A DNA stretch of 64,000 bases, from positions 7,729,011-7,793,010 of the forward strand of contig JAQFVV010006221.1 of assembly GCA_028023455.1 (NCBI GenBank). Direction: 5' to 3'. Shown here one piece after another: positions 35,701 to 47,600 of the stretch. The notes under the pieces are model-generated. The model made no database searches. It was not told the DNA's origin and saw only the letters and a list, made by a program, of their open reading frames with translations. The position numbers were made by a program, and so were the translations under genes. The stretch comes from Epiperipatus broadwayi (lineage: Eukaryota > Onychophora > Udeonychophora > Euonychophora > Peripatidae). Position 1 is the stretch's first letter. Every line of letters begins with the position of its first letter.

Positions 35701-37970
35701 CTATTTAAAAATCCTCCATTTTTTTTTACCAAAATAAGAACTTGCTAAGGTATAAACATGAATGATAGACTTCATATTTTCTATTGTTTGCTAACTAATC
35801 TTTCCATTTTTATGATATTCCATTGATTTACGCAACATCGCTCTGAAATATTTTATTCACAATGAATCAAATTTCAGTCACATTTGTGCATTTAAGTATA
35901 TGCTTGTTCTTTTAATCAGTTATCTTTTCACTGTTCTAATGTCATAAAATATGACTCTGCCTTATTAAATATTTAACATGTATTTTTCATTTTCATCCAA
36001 TGTTTCCTTTACTTGAATACGATTTATAATTGTAAAAAGCTAATTGCAAAGTCATCGCCAACCTGAATCTATGTTGGTAACTTGTGAATTTTTAGTGCTT
36101 TCTGTTTATTGTTATCAACGAATGCTCTACCTGATGACTTTACATCATCTGGGATTTGAAAGCCATAACTTCATTTTTGTCTGTCATGACTGATAAATAT
36201 ATAAAAAATTAAAAGCATTTATGCACATACATAAACACACTCATATTGTCTATCTTTGATTTAAAAAACACCTAATATTTCAACATCTGAAAGGCAATAA
36301 CATGGTATTTTTTTTAAATCTCAAACTAGAAAACTAAAGCCAGAAAATTTACTATTCTGAATAATGTTTGTTAGTTGTTACATCCACTTTTGTTACTATG
36401 GAAACAATCATATCATAATAATAGCTAAAGCTATAAGAATGTATGTAATAGACATTAATAAAAATTCTAAAAAATTGATCTGAATAGTCTAATTTAGCAG
36501 TGACTGTGGTGAACTCAAAAACTCAAGTTTTTGAATTCTGAGGCTAAAAAGATCTCAGATTAAAATCAGGTATTTGAAGGTCACATGATATCCGGTACTA
36601 CTGATTATAAGTTTATTTACTTTTTGAAAAAGCAAAAAATAAAACTGAACCAGACTTTTGTTATATGGTCTGGAAAAATTCTAACTGGATTCCAAAAGTT
36701 TGTCAAAGATTGTAAATGATCACATTGTGAGATGGAGGAACATCTTGAGGAAGTTTTTTTTTTGAGTAAAGAGGGAAGTTATGATTAAGAAAAATTGGAT
36801 GGGAAGAAATATATATTCTGCAATAGTTGAAAATGATACACATTATATAGAATATAACATTTTAGTGACTCTGGTAATTCTTATGAATAACTTATTAATC
36901 CTACATTTTCAATATATGGTGAGAAACACTTAAAAATGCAAATAATTTTTAAGGTGTATTTGGACTAAATGAGTCTTTGTAGTTTTTCATGTCATTATAA
37001 AAGTTTTACTAATATTGTATATTATTTAATGTATACTACATCAATTCACCTTAGAAGATTAACATTTCTAGCAAATGTACACTGATTACAAGCAATATGC
37101 AAATTACTACAAATTATTCTATAATATATTAAAAATTGTTATATGGAGTTGAACAAAATCCACGTTTGCATTTACATTATCCAGTTTCCTTCATCTCTAT
37201 TTAAGATGTATATATATATTTCACACACACACGCACAAAACCCTAGGATAAATCTCGCATTTTGAAATATATAGCTACTGGAAAATTTTAATTATCTCTT
37301 AAGTTGTAATAAATTCTGATCTGATAAAAAATGGAGTTTTTTTTTTGCTTTGATGAATGCATTCTGGGAATGCAGTTATTGTAATGTGAATTGATATAAC
37401 TTACACTGGTTAAATATGGAATTACAGTAAGAGACATTTGAAACATATGATAACCTGAATTAACATATCAGTCAAAGAACATTCAAGAAGTTATTTACAT
37501 TTTCCAGTATCTGGAACTATATTTAATAATCTAGTTAAGCTTTCTAAATGTTTTAACAAAATCAACTGTCAGTGATGACATATAAGGAATATTTAATGTG
37601 CCATTATTCATTCGAAGATAAAGATAATACTACTAATAATGCTATCATCACAAATTTTCAAACAAAGAATGTTTGGAAGTATAAAATTAAATAATTACGG
37701 TAAAAATATATATTGAAATATAATTGAAATGTTAAATAAGAAAAATATTATGTTCATATATATAAATGTTATGTTCATATATATTTCAATAATAAAATGT
37801 ATCTGACTTTTTTAATAAGTCTTCATCTGGATTTAAAAAAAATGTAAGAATTCTTGATCTAGAAAAGAATGATTGGTAGTCATTTGGATATTCATTAAAA
37901 ATTATGGATGTTGATAAGTGTGAACTAGATATGTAATATTTTTTAAAAAAGCTCATTTTCAACCATTATT
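35700..37970. other. AT-rich stretch, no gene recognised
   Basis: May hold further decayed LINE sequence at its left edge; otherwise nothing recognised beyond short TA and CA runs (37210-37235). Confidence 0.4.
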
Positions 37971-37974
37971 CAAC

Positions 37975-40080
37975 AAGTATAGAATAAGGATATCTCTAGC
38001 TTTAATCCAGTTTCTTAGATTCATAGCTTCTCATCTCCACTTTATTTCAACAAACTTTCTTATCTCAATCATCCATCTCACATATAATCTCTTTCTATAT
38101 CTTTTATAAATTTAAGACTTCAGCTATTTATATATTAATCATCTCTTTTTAAAATGTGTCTATTCCAGCTTTATTCTAACTTCTCAATGTTTTTAATGAC
38201 ATCATCTCTTACTCATGTACTTTGCTTTTGTCCAACCTATATCTCTCTATACTTCATTGTGTAATCTAAAATCTTGGTATTGTTCTTAAGACTATTAATC
38301 ACAAATTCTCCGATTATAATTTAAAAATTGACAAAATTTATCTATTAAAAACTTTATATACTTTGTTAATATTGTTACTTTTATCAAAAGCATTCATCCA
38401 AATTTAATTCTAATATTAATTTCATCCATAAGGTTTTCATATGTATTGGTAATCTGAGAAAGATATTTATAGTTACATTGCCATCAATCTTCACTTTTTT
38501 CTATCAAAATCTATTAAACATTAATTTAAGCTTTCTAGAATTTATCATTAGTTCACTTTCTTGCTTTTATCTGATAATTCTTGTATCATTTCTTGAGGCT
38601 CTAGTCTTATTCTCTCCCCCCACCCATCATACCATCTGCAATCTCTTTTAAATAAACTCTATTTTTATTCCCTTAACTTCCCATCTTAGTCAAGCGTTGG
38701 TGACCTAGTGGTTAGCATAGCTGCCTTCCAAGCATCTGGCCTGGGTTTGCTTCCCGGTCAACTCATTTGACATATGAAAAAAAAACAACTTCCCATCTTA
38801 CTTTCAAAATATTTAGCCCAAAACAGCTGTACATTTTTTTGGATATATCTTCTTGTGATACGTTTTAATGAATGTTAATATTTTTAGTATCACCATGAAT
38901 CACTGCTATTATATTTTAATAAATATTTTTATTCTATATCTATATCTTTAAAGCTTTAATCTTTATGTAAATATATATTTATAAACTTAAAAATATTTTT
39001 TCATAAATTACAAATCCAAAACATAAAGCAATTGAGTAGCTTCTATTAATAATTGAAAGTGATCCACTGTGATAAAACCATTTTAAAATAAAAATATTTT
39101 GATTAGTTCAGATCCAAATTTCACTCTCCAACTTATAGCAGATTTTAACATATTATTTTTCACCGTTCTTCTATATTAATATCACTTATACATCTTTATC
39201 ATTTAGGCATTTAGTATAGCATTGCCAACAATTTCTTTAATTCTTCATCTATTTCTTTTAAAATATTAAAAAATATTTTAATTATTCTTTCAGTTTTTCA
39301 TAGTTTTAATTTCATGCCTCATTTACTCATTTAATGCTATCTCTTTTTTAAATAGTAGTTCCATTTTTTTGTTTTTATCACAAAAACAACTTTCCTTCTA
39401 ATACCAAGATGCTTTGTATCTTTGGACTTTTATATTTTCCTTGTCAATCTATATTATATTTTGGTATATCTTCATTATCTCTCTTTTTTAAAAACATTTT
39501 ATTAAATTACAGATACATAATCCTTTTTAATGGATCATTTAAAATATTTTTATTTTATTTTATTTTTTCTTCATGGATTTCTTTGTCTTCTTAAAAAATT
39601 GCTGGTGAATTGATTCATTTTGTATTGGCTATCTATGAAATGTTCTTAGTACAGTATCAATTATCTTCTCATAGAGTTCATTCATGTCTGAGTCATCATT
39701 ACAATCCACTAATATTTTAAAATAATTTGTGGGTTTTAACCTAAATGCATTGAAATTCAGATAGTAAGAAATATTAACTCATATATTGTCTTTTTTAATC
39801 ACTTTTATCTCTCTAATTTTACATTAATATGTATCTTACATTTCACTACTTGATGGTCATTTCCTCTGTTGAATCTATTAAGAACATTACCTATTTGACA
39901 TATATATTTTATATTAGCCAAAATATAACTCAATTCTATTGTATCTTCATTTGTATGCTTTCAAGAACATTTTCATTTAGAATGGTAATAATATAAATAA
40001 AACATATCAACTGTGCATTAAAAGTATATTCTAACCTGCAAAAAATTATAAGTTGATAATGATGAATACCATGCAAGCTA
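37975..40080 (-). pseudogene. Strongly decayed RTE-type LINE, reverse strand
   Basis: Nucleotide similarity to the 34.9-kb remnant is visible at 38005-38200: the CTTCTCATCTCCAC, TTTCTTAT and CATCCATCTCACAT blocks occur in the same order. On the same strand the sequence runs on for about 2 kb in T-rich form. A block at 39850-39900 (TGATGGTCATTTCCTCTGTT) matches 35470-35490. The order fits an RTE element read from its 3' end (38.0 kb) toward its endonuclease (about 40 kb). No usable open frame survives. It is interrupted by the SINE at 38689. Confidence 0.55.
38689..38786 (+). mobile_element. tRNA-Gly(TCC)-headed SINE with 14-bp target duplication
   Basis: The body GTCAAGCGTTGGTGACCTAG... has the tRNA-Gly A box, an anticodon loop centred on TCC (CTGCCTTCCAAGCA), box B GGGTTTGCTTCCC and the tail CATTTGACATATG plus an A run. 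It is flanked by an exact direct repeat AACTTCCCATCTTA (38675-38688 and 38787-38800), the mark of L1-type target-primed integration. This is the best-preserved SINE insertion in the window. Confidence 0.92.
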
Positions 40081-40225
40081 TATGTTTTATTTACAACAAT
40101 ATGGATGCCACTTCCCTGATCAGTTATAATGACATTACAACCTGTAATAAATATGTAAGTACATGATATGAATGCTTAAAGTTTTCTATTATAATCTTAA
40201 AATAAAAGTGAAACAATGAATAGTT

Positions 40226-40370
40226 GCAGCAAACCCAATGCAATATCCATCACTGCAGCAAACCCAATGCAACATCCATCATTGCAGCAAACCCAATGCA
40301 ACATCCATCATTGCAGCAAACCCAATGCAACATCCATCATTGCAGCAAACCCAATGCAACATCCATCACT
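40226..40370 (+). repeat. Minisatellite, five 29-bp units
   Basis: Units start GCAGCAAACCCAATGCAACA and end TCCATCATT; five exact-length copies at 40226, 40255, 40284, 40313 and 40342 with only three visible base differences (first and last units). The open frame across it (40216-40440) is a product of repeat composition. There are no unique spacers, so it is not CRISPR-like. Confidence 0.95.
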
Positions 40371-40430
40371 GATAGTTTTTACATTAACTTCAAATAATAT
40401 TTATTTTTATAATGTGCAAACAGTATTGAA

Positions 40431-40823
40431 ATTAAATTGAGAGACTGCAAACCTCTCGCGCTTATCACTATCTAACAGCCAATCAGATCGTAAATACAAG
40501 ACAGAGAATTTAACAAGAATAGGGTGGTCCACCCTATTCTTTACTTGTCTTTCTATATATCCAAGCCAGTCTAAAGTACTTAAATCTGAAAGCGTGAATA
40601 TTAAATATCTTCACACTTAACTGACTGAGTTTAAATTACAAACATACAGCGTGAAATCCTACGATTTACTACGCAGTAGTTTTTAGATGTTATAACATAC
40701 AGTAATGTATGTAAGTAATATTTAAATAATATTAATATTGTTAAATTCTCTGTCTTGTATTTACGATCTGATTGGCTGTTAGATAGTGATAAGAGCGAGA
40801 GGTTTGCAGTCTCTCAATTTAAT
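40431..40823. mobile_element. Inverted-repeat element with ~86-bp near-identical arms
   Basis: Left arm 40431-40516 (ATTAAATTGAGAGACTGCAA...) and right arm 40738-40823 are inverted copies with one visible difference (CTCGCGC against CTCGCTC). The 220-base centre contains the palindrome AGGGTGGTCCACCCT. The short sequence ATTAACTTCAAA occurs on both sides (40384 and ~40823) but 46 bases from the left arm, so it is not a simple target duplication. No coding capacity; a young MITE or foldback is likely. Confidence 0.85.
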
Positions 40824-42149
40824 TAACTTCAAAATAAAAAATATAAATAAAATTGCAAGATCAAAACCTTCATGGCAATTGATAACAATACTAGCTTTAT
40901 TATACATAATATACAATATGAATATGAGAATCAAAATATCAGAGAAATAATAAAATAAAAATAATAAATTAATACTTATATACTATATTTTTACTTTCAA
41001 TAAAGAAAATTTACAACTTTGAAAAATATTTCACTTATGTTAAAATATAAATTTATGTCATGTTATAAAATAATATTATTTCAAACCCTTTTTATTATAG
41101 TATATAATTATACAATAATTGCAATAATCACACATAATTATTTACCATTTATGATTTAAATTATTTTTAATTTAGATATTAAAATCATGTGAAAGAGCAG
41201 AAGTACATCTATAAAGTATTAACAATACTTAAATCTCCTCACATGTAGTAAAGATACAAAATATATATCTGCTCTGCTTCAAGTTAAACATATTTAATGC
41301 ATAGCAAAAATTATTATTTAGAATGACATTTATTTATTAAATATTTTATATATCTATCATATAAATAAAACTAAAGATTTAACTAAAGTAATATGTGTCC
41401 ATCAATTTTATAATAGCTTCACATATGCATATATTGAAACAGTAAGATTCGTATTCGAATCTTAAGTTTCACCTTTTTCTGTCGTCTCTCAATGACCGGT
41501 CTATCCCACCCAAATTTAAACTTTTTGGTATTGAATTGTGTGTGTAGCAATATTAAAAATGTATAAATATATGTAGAATTCAGCATAAACACGCACACAT
41601 TTCGATCTCAAATTAAAGGCAATAAATAGGGATAAAATAATATAATTTAGATTTCTTTTAGTTATATAATTTTGTATAATTTTAATCATTTATTTTGGAT
41701 TATAAAGTTCATATTTATTGCTTTGTTTAAATTTCATTTAATAATAATTCTAAAAAAAAATCTGATGTAATATTTAATTAAAAGTTAAAATGATCTTACG
41801 TTCCCTTTTTGTCTTTGAAATTTAAAAGCATCGGTCAGTGATAGATAATAGATTAATTAAAGAAAAATTCCCCAAAATGTAATTAGTAAATGTAAAATGT
41901 AAACAATAGAACGGCAGCTTTCTTTAATTAAAAGCAACAAAATGCATTGATTATCCTCAGGGCAGATGAAGTAGAACCTAAAAATACCTTAACAAAAATG
42001 TGAAAGATCAAGATAAACAAAGAGGCCATCTTAGACTTGCTGGAGACATTCACTTAAACTTTAGCTTTGCTCTCGATCACTGAGAGTCTCCAAAATATAA
42101 AAATAAATTGTTCCTGCCAAGGTATGACTGAGTAAAAGCACCTAGATTA

Positions 42150-42340
42150 TTCTCCATCGGGAGATGGCCTATCGGATGCCGAACTTTCCATTGCCCATCA
42201 TAAATTCACCATGAAGATCTGCTGCCTGAAATAAATGAGAAAGCTGCTGCTGCTGTGAAAGTAAATGAAATATCTAAATACAAGAAAGAATTGCCACTCG
42301 TGAACTTTTTGCTGCTAAACTAATGGAATCAGAAAACTTC
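42150..42340 (+). pseudogene. Exon-like block 1 of the 2.5-kb element, copy A
   Basis: A plus frame from about 42150 reads Y-S-P-S-G-D-G-L-S-D-A-E-L-S-I-A and, after a one-base deletion near 42212, H-E-D-L-L-P-E-I-N-E-K-A-A-A-A-V-K. It then stays open to a TAA near 42312. Copy B carries the same block at 55415-55600 with its own one-base shifts. A different frame (R-E-M-A-Y-R-M-P-N) is also partly conserved, so the ancestral frame is uncertain. ACAG/GTACCT at the right edge (42350-42358) could be an exon end. Product unknown. Confidence 0.4.
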
Positions 42341-42949
42341 TTATAAAACAGGTACCTGTCTGTGTTCATACTCTAGAGTACTCTAATAATATGCTATAGC
42401 TCTTCTTCATTATACTTATCTAAATTATAAAATGTAAAAAAACTATCATTTGTATAACTAAAATTGAATAATTAATTTAATGTGTAAATTTCTCTAATAA
42501 TCTAGCGTACCTCATTCTTCTTTCTTGGATGCGTATTTCTAAAATCTATATTTATTATTTAATTATTGCATGCTCATAATTGTCTCAATTTCCAAAGTTT
42601 AAATCCATGATCGCTTGAAACATTGAATGCGTGTCAAATTTTCATTAATATTTACTTTCATAAATAACTTAACTTTGATATAAATCGACACACATTCAAT
42701 GCATCATTTATTGTAATGCAGGGTCTACTACTTCGCAAATGGCTGGCATATTAGTTGCAATCATTTCCAGTTTAGATATGTTTTGTATTTATTAAATCTT
42801 AATGAATAATTCCATCAAATTACATTTCTTTGAGAGTCACCAACATTCTTTAGTAAATGTTGATAATGTAGGGCCGAGTTAGAAATCTATTTAAATCTTG
42901 TCATAATCGTTTATACATTATACATGTGTTACATTTTAGAGATGCAATG

Positions 42950-43158
42950 ACCCATTCCACCGTGAAATTTCCGGATTCTTCAGGGTTGAAATTAACCCCA
43001 GTCATCCTACACGAGCAGACATAATGGTGCTCCTGTAGGACTTGACATCATGCAGCCAGCCGGCAAACTGCGACACAGACCGCTTGTCCCTGGTTATGCT
43101 TATGTGACACCTTACTTCGTTGGGCCGATGGCAGAGACCAGCCCGACATTCTTATAAA
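42950..43158 (+). pseudogene. Exon-like block 2 of the 2.5-kb element, copy A
   Basis: A plus frame gives N-G-A-P-V-G-L-D (about 43022-43046), then P-A-G-K-L-R-H, L-V-P-G-Y-A-Y-V-T-P-Y-F and a TAA at 43156-43158. Copy B keeps the same C-terminal residues apart from a few changes, with its stop in the same place. The 5' side has CCCCAG (43000-43005), which could be a splice acceptor. I do not recognise the family. A conserved non-coding element is the alternative. Confidence 0.4.
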
Positions 43159-43744
43159 CTCATTCACGGCATTGCAGTTTCGATATACTGCCATTCCATA
43201 TCGCCTTTCTAAAGCGTACCACGTGTTCCTTTACTTAATTTTATTATTCTATATATCGATCCACCTCTGCATTATCTTCATAATTCACTCTCAAATAAAT
43301 GTTTGCCCTTAGTCATAAAATAAATATTTTAATTAAATAAATATATGTCCGCCGCTACTCTTAAATCTTACTTTAGACTCTTGCATTGCAAAAGTATAAA
43401 TCCCTCCAGGCATGCATTAGAAATACTTACTCGAGAATTTTAGGTAGTTAGATTACGCCTTCAAATAAATGAATTGTTTTTGTAAACAAATAAATAAATG
43501 TATTCTTTAAAATATAATCATGTCGCAAATCCTGCTACTGAAGCTTTTAATCCATAAAATATTATTAGTAAATGATTGTTTTATTAAAATGTATTAATAA
43601 ATAATTTTACGTTTCATTTATTCGATACCCATTCTATAGAATATTTCCTCGATTATATAAATACGAATGTTTAACTAATATTAGTTTGATTATTGGCTAA
43701 CTTGAAAATAAAATCATGAATCTCTTGCATATCCCTGACCACCG

Positions 43745-43910
43745 TGCCTAAAGAAATATTTACTAATGGCGCATCAGATGCATTGTTTTGTGGAACCGAT
43801 AAACTATGTTCGAACTCAGTACCATGGATGGCTTCGCTACCTCGATGGTGCTGCTGTTCTGTGTGGTGGTCGAATTCTGCACTATGTTTACGAGTCACAT
43901 GTTTTCTGAC
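43745..43910 (+). pseudogene. Exon-like block 3 at the right end, copy A
   Basis: The plus frame reads E-P-I-N-Y-V-R-T-Q-Y-H-G-W-L-R-Y-L-D-G-A-A-V-L-C-G (about 43796-43870) and onward to the terminal repeat. In copy B (57070-57235) the differences within this stretch are mostly third-position changes (GGA/GGG, CTC/CTT, GCT/GCC) plus one His/Tyr change, as expected of past coding. The minus strand is also open for 85 codons (43928-43671), but differences there fall mostly at first and second positions. Family unknown. Confidence 0.4.
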
Positions 43911-43970
43911 TGTTACAATATCAATCATTAATTAATATACATTTTTAAAAATTAATACTTATTAAATAAA

Positions 43971-44530
43971 AGATATTATTATAATTTTATATAGATCTCT
44001 TTGGAAAATTATATCTATTTCTAAAGTAAACGTAAAATAATATTATAATTTTTTATTTATTTAACCTGAATAATGCAATATTGAAGAATAACTATCAATT
44101 GACCAAATTGCTATCCTGTCATGTTTCTTCTGGCCCATAAATATTATGTGATGATATTTGCAATGTGACAATTGAATGGCACTATTATTATTATTATTAA
44201 TTACTTTTGAAAATTCAATGTGTTTTTGAACAATAATTTTTTGTACATCCTTTTTGTTTCTTAATTGATTGATAAATATTATAAAATATAAGATATCCAT
44301 TAATTTTAAAGAGAGATATTCTCTAATATAATTCAATTATTCCATGTTAAACTTTGTATCTGATTCCATAGAAAAATATAATAGCAAATAAGAGACAAAT
44401 TTTCTTCTCAATCTTCTTATCTTAGCAAATCATTTTTTTATTTCTGAGCTGTTAAAATATATAATTATTTCACAGTTGTTTTAAATGATGAAATGTGAAA
44501 GTTATGTGTCCCTCAGTTTAGTGTCTGGTT
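43971..44530. other. AT-rich stretch, no gene recognised
   Basis: The minus open frame 44061-44336 is Ile/Asn/Lys-rich without motifs. Confidence 0.4.
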
Positions 44531-44540
44531 CCTCCATAAT

Positions 44541-44643
44541 TTTTTTTTTCATGTGTCATAGTATTGGCTGGGAAGTGAACCCACTAACTCAGGACAACTG
44601 CTGTAAGGCAGCTGTGCTGACATCTCAACCACCAATGCTTGAC
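44541..44643 (-). mobile_element. tRNA-derived SINE (type II), reverse copy with near-exact target duplication
   Basis: Read on the minus strand: GTCAAGCATTGGTGGTTGAG leader and A box, an anticodon-arm region with TTACAGCAG, box B GGGTTCACTTCCC, tail ACTATGACACATG and an A run (plus-strand T run 44541-44549). TTCCTCCATAAT (about 44529-44540) and CTCCTCCATTAT (from 44643) are near-identical flanks consistent with a target duplication. Confidence 0.85.
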
Positions 44644-44648
44644 TCCTC

Positions 44649-46150
44649 CATTATTTTTATTCAAAAATCATGCTCTTATTACAAATCAGGCAATCATTTC
44701 AAGAAACTTTTATTGATTATCCCACATTTTATCCAGTTTTTTTTTAAAAAAATAAACTCATTTGCATAAATAAAAATACAAAGAATAATGTTATAAATCA
44801 TAATAATAATTATTAATAATCAAGAACAACATATAACACCTGTATTATTTGTTCTAATGAATAATTAATAATAATATTAATTTTTATATGATAAATTATT
44901 TAAATATTAAAGTGTATAATTTTTATTAATTATTTATCTAAAATAGTACATACACATCATATACTGACCAGGTTGCTTACTCATAAAGAAGACAATGTCA
45001 ATCATAATTCTTTATTAACCATATTTCATGTAATTCTCTTAAATAATAATAATGGACCTTTTTGTTTTTTAACTCCTTTTGTGACCTTCATATGATCCTC
45101 CTAATTACAATATATTATATAATTTTCAAATAAAAAAGTTCTGCATTCTCTCTTCTTTCCATCTTCATTAACCAAATTTACCTGTGGTACTTTCATCTTT
45201 AAATTCCCTTTTCCATTTCTTAGACCATTAAAGTTTTCTTATAACAATTTTAAAAGATATTTGTTGTAATCAAAAGTATTCTGTACATTCATATAAAAAA
45301 TTCTACTCATCATCTGTATTTGTTATCTTCTTTTGAATTGAATTAACTAATCTTACTGTTCTATCTGTTATTCCATTAATCTTGACATTGTTGTTTTTCC
45401 ATTTTCTATACATAATGAATTCCACTTCACTTATTCATTCCATATTTATGCCTATAATAAGTGCAAGTCCCCTTTTCAGATCAATTATCTCTTTACTTTT
45501 TCTTTTAACTTCATGAAGTTTGGTAATGTCCCATTTAATATTAGACCAGAATTGAATAATTTCTATGTATAAAGACACCTTGATTTTGTAAAAAAAAAAA
45601 AAAGGGCATAACAGTAACTCTGTGTTGATCAAGACTGGAAATTCTAGTTTTATATATATTTTTCAATTACACACACAGCATAAATTTTATGAGTATTCAT
45701 AGAACTTATCATTGTGGATATGAAGGAGAGAGATAGCCCTTTTGAATACTCACAATCTTAGATTGTAAAGAAGCTTGACCAGTCAGAAAGTGTAATTTTT
45801 GAAGAGGTATTTGCAAAGGGTAGATGACTAAAACTGAAAATGTAAAATACTTACAAGTTTATATTTTTACTTTGTGTAAAGATTTAAAACTACATTATTT
45901 TCTATTGCAAAATATTACTTGCAAAACAAGCTTATTCTTTTATCAAAGGCAATATCCAAGTTTAAAAAACATATCAGAATGATTTTGAAAGCATTCTGTA
46001 TCAGGGGACATATTAGCCTCTGAGTTGAGAACATGTTTTTGGTAAACTGCATTGGTATAATTTTAAAACGCTATAAAAGGTTAAATTTAACAAACAAATT
46101 AATTCACATCAGAGCAGAGTAAACATCAGTAGATAATCATTAGACCACTA
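44649..46150. other. AT-rich stretch with possible decayed LINE sequence
   Basis: 45120-45600 is pyrimidine-rich on the plus strand in the manner of the reverse-oriented RTE remnants (TCTCTTCTTTCCATCTTC, CCCATTTAATATTAGACC), but no motif could be read. I leave it unassigned. Confidence 0.3.
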
Positions 46151-46157
46151 TAAATAA

Positions 46158-46795
46158 CATCATATAATCAGCATTTCTTATGCGTACAAAATCTGTTAAC
46201 AAAGTAGCAACTTTCTTCATAAAATATTGCCACCTAATGCAAACCATAGCAATTAATGGATGCTAAAAGGTTAGTGCATCAAAATCCCTATCTAGTGCCT
46301 GCTCATATAATATCCTCAGACCTAGAATCTTATGACTTTCATCAGTGAGGAATGTTGGATCTGAGAGCATTGTGTTCTAGTTCTTTGGATCTAACATTGT
46401 AATGCATCTCTCCAGCAGCGACCTTTTACCTTTTCAGTTAACTATATATACAGTGATACTAAATTGGGTCCAGATTTGTATGACTACACAAGCAAATTAG
46501 CTTGGATTGAGAACATTATTGGGTCTTCAATTTCGCTCATAGCTTTATACTTAACTAAAAATATAAAAAGTTGCTGCTGGAAATATGCATTAGATCCGAA
46601 GATCTAGATGCAGTGCTCTCAAATTTAAGCTCTTCATTGATGAAATCATAAGCTAAAAACTACTCTGAGGATACTGTATGAGTAAGAATAAGAGAGGGAT
46701 TTTGATGCAGTAACCTTCTAGCATTTATTGATTACTATGGCTTGCACTAAGTGGCAATATTGTATTGAAAAAGTTGCTGTTGAGTTATAATAAAG
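46158..46795. repeat. Foldback/MITE family F1, long copy with loop
   Basis: The diverged left terminus (ATCATATAATCAGCATTTC) leads to a left arm ending near GGAATGTTGGATCTGAGAGC (~46347-46367). A ~240-base loop follows with CCAGCAGCGACCTTTTAC and its inverse AAAAGTTGCTGCTGG. The right arm runs from AAGCTCTTCATTGATGAAA to ~46780. Most diverged long copy in the window. Confidence 0.7.
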
Positions 46796-47137
46796 TTGAA
46801 CTAGTGAAGGATTTCAGCAATGTTTGTTAATTATTACTCAAAAGCAACTTTAATTAAAAAAGTAGGCAACAGGATTAGCAATAGTGAGGAAGGTGTTTAT
46901 AAGTATATCTTTAGTACCATGATAAAAAGCAAAATTGAGGGTCTGGTTTTACTTAAGATGATTGGATAAAGACTTCTAAACTTGAATTAAGCACCACTTT
47001 TCAGTAACATGGTGTCTAGGGAGAAAGTTTATCTGTCAAAATCTAGCATAGAGTTTAAGCATAACCTGTTACTTGCTATGTTAAAAAATATGCTGACCTG
47101 ATCCAGAGATGTCTTGCCTTACTGACCTAGTGTTTGC

Positions 47138-47161
47138 CTGTAATATATATATATATATATT
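47138..47161. repeat. TA microsatellite
   Basis: Run of about eleven TA units. Confidence 0.9.
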
Positions 47162-47534
47162 AAAAAAACCAACAATTCAAACAGAAAGTTAACAAGCTAT
47201 AAAGATGACTATATTGTGAAAATAACTGAAATTCAAAATCCATAATTAACATACAAATTCAGACTCAGGCCAACTGAAAAAATACAGTCACTTCAAATTG
47301 TATTGACAATACATATGCACATTAGATAATTAAAATACTTATATAAATTAAATGTTTCATCTTTTAAACAGCCTCTTAATGAAAATGTAATTATTTGTCA
47401 TTTTTGTGTGAGTAAATATAAGTTTGTGAGATATATATATAAGTAAATTCTTTTATTCTCCTTTACATGTTTCTGCATGGTAAAGTTGTAGTAAGATAAG
47501 TATTTTAGTTTCTTGGGAAATTAAAACGAAGAAA

Positions 47535-47600
47535 TTTTAACTAAACTGTGGGTAAATTTGATTATTATTTTAACTAAACTGTGGGTAAATTTGATTCATT
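47535..47600 (+). repeat. Two tandem copies of a 33-bp unit
   Basis: TTTTAACTAAACTGTGGGTA begins at 47535 and again at 47568, with identical following bases to TTTGATT. It lies just left of the LINE remnant and may mark its insertion edge. Confidence 0.85.

Larger units (their letters stand above)
41434..43918 (+). mobile_element. TA-flanked 2.5-kb DNA element, copy A
   Basis: Starts TTGAAACAGTAAGA (41434-41447) and ends with the imperfect inverse TCTGACTGTTACAA (43905-43918), each side bordered by TA. Sequence similarity to 54692-57247 runs across the whole interval and stops at these ends, by eye roughly 80-85 percent with many small indels. A subterminal palindrome AAGATTCGTATTCGAATCTT lies at 41444-41463. 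No known transposase motif was found. TA flanks suggest the Tc1/mariner or another TA-targeting superfamily, but the ends match none that I can name. Three exon-like blocks are listed separately. Confidence 0.7.

Noticed and set aside
40226-40370. CRISPR-like array or repeat-containing gene
   Set aside because: Units are contiguous with no unique spacers, and the context is a eukaryotic genome; 29 is not a multiple of three, so the peptide has no fixed period.
43671-43928. 85-codon minus-strand open frame as a gene
   Set aside because: In copy B the same frame is shifted twice, and differences fall mainly at first and second positions; the plus frame fits better.
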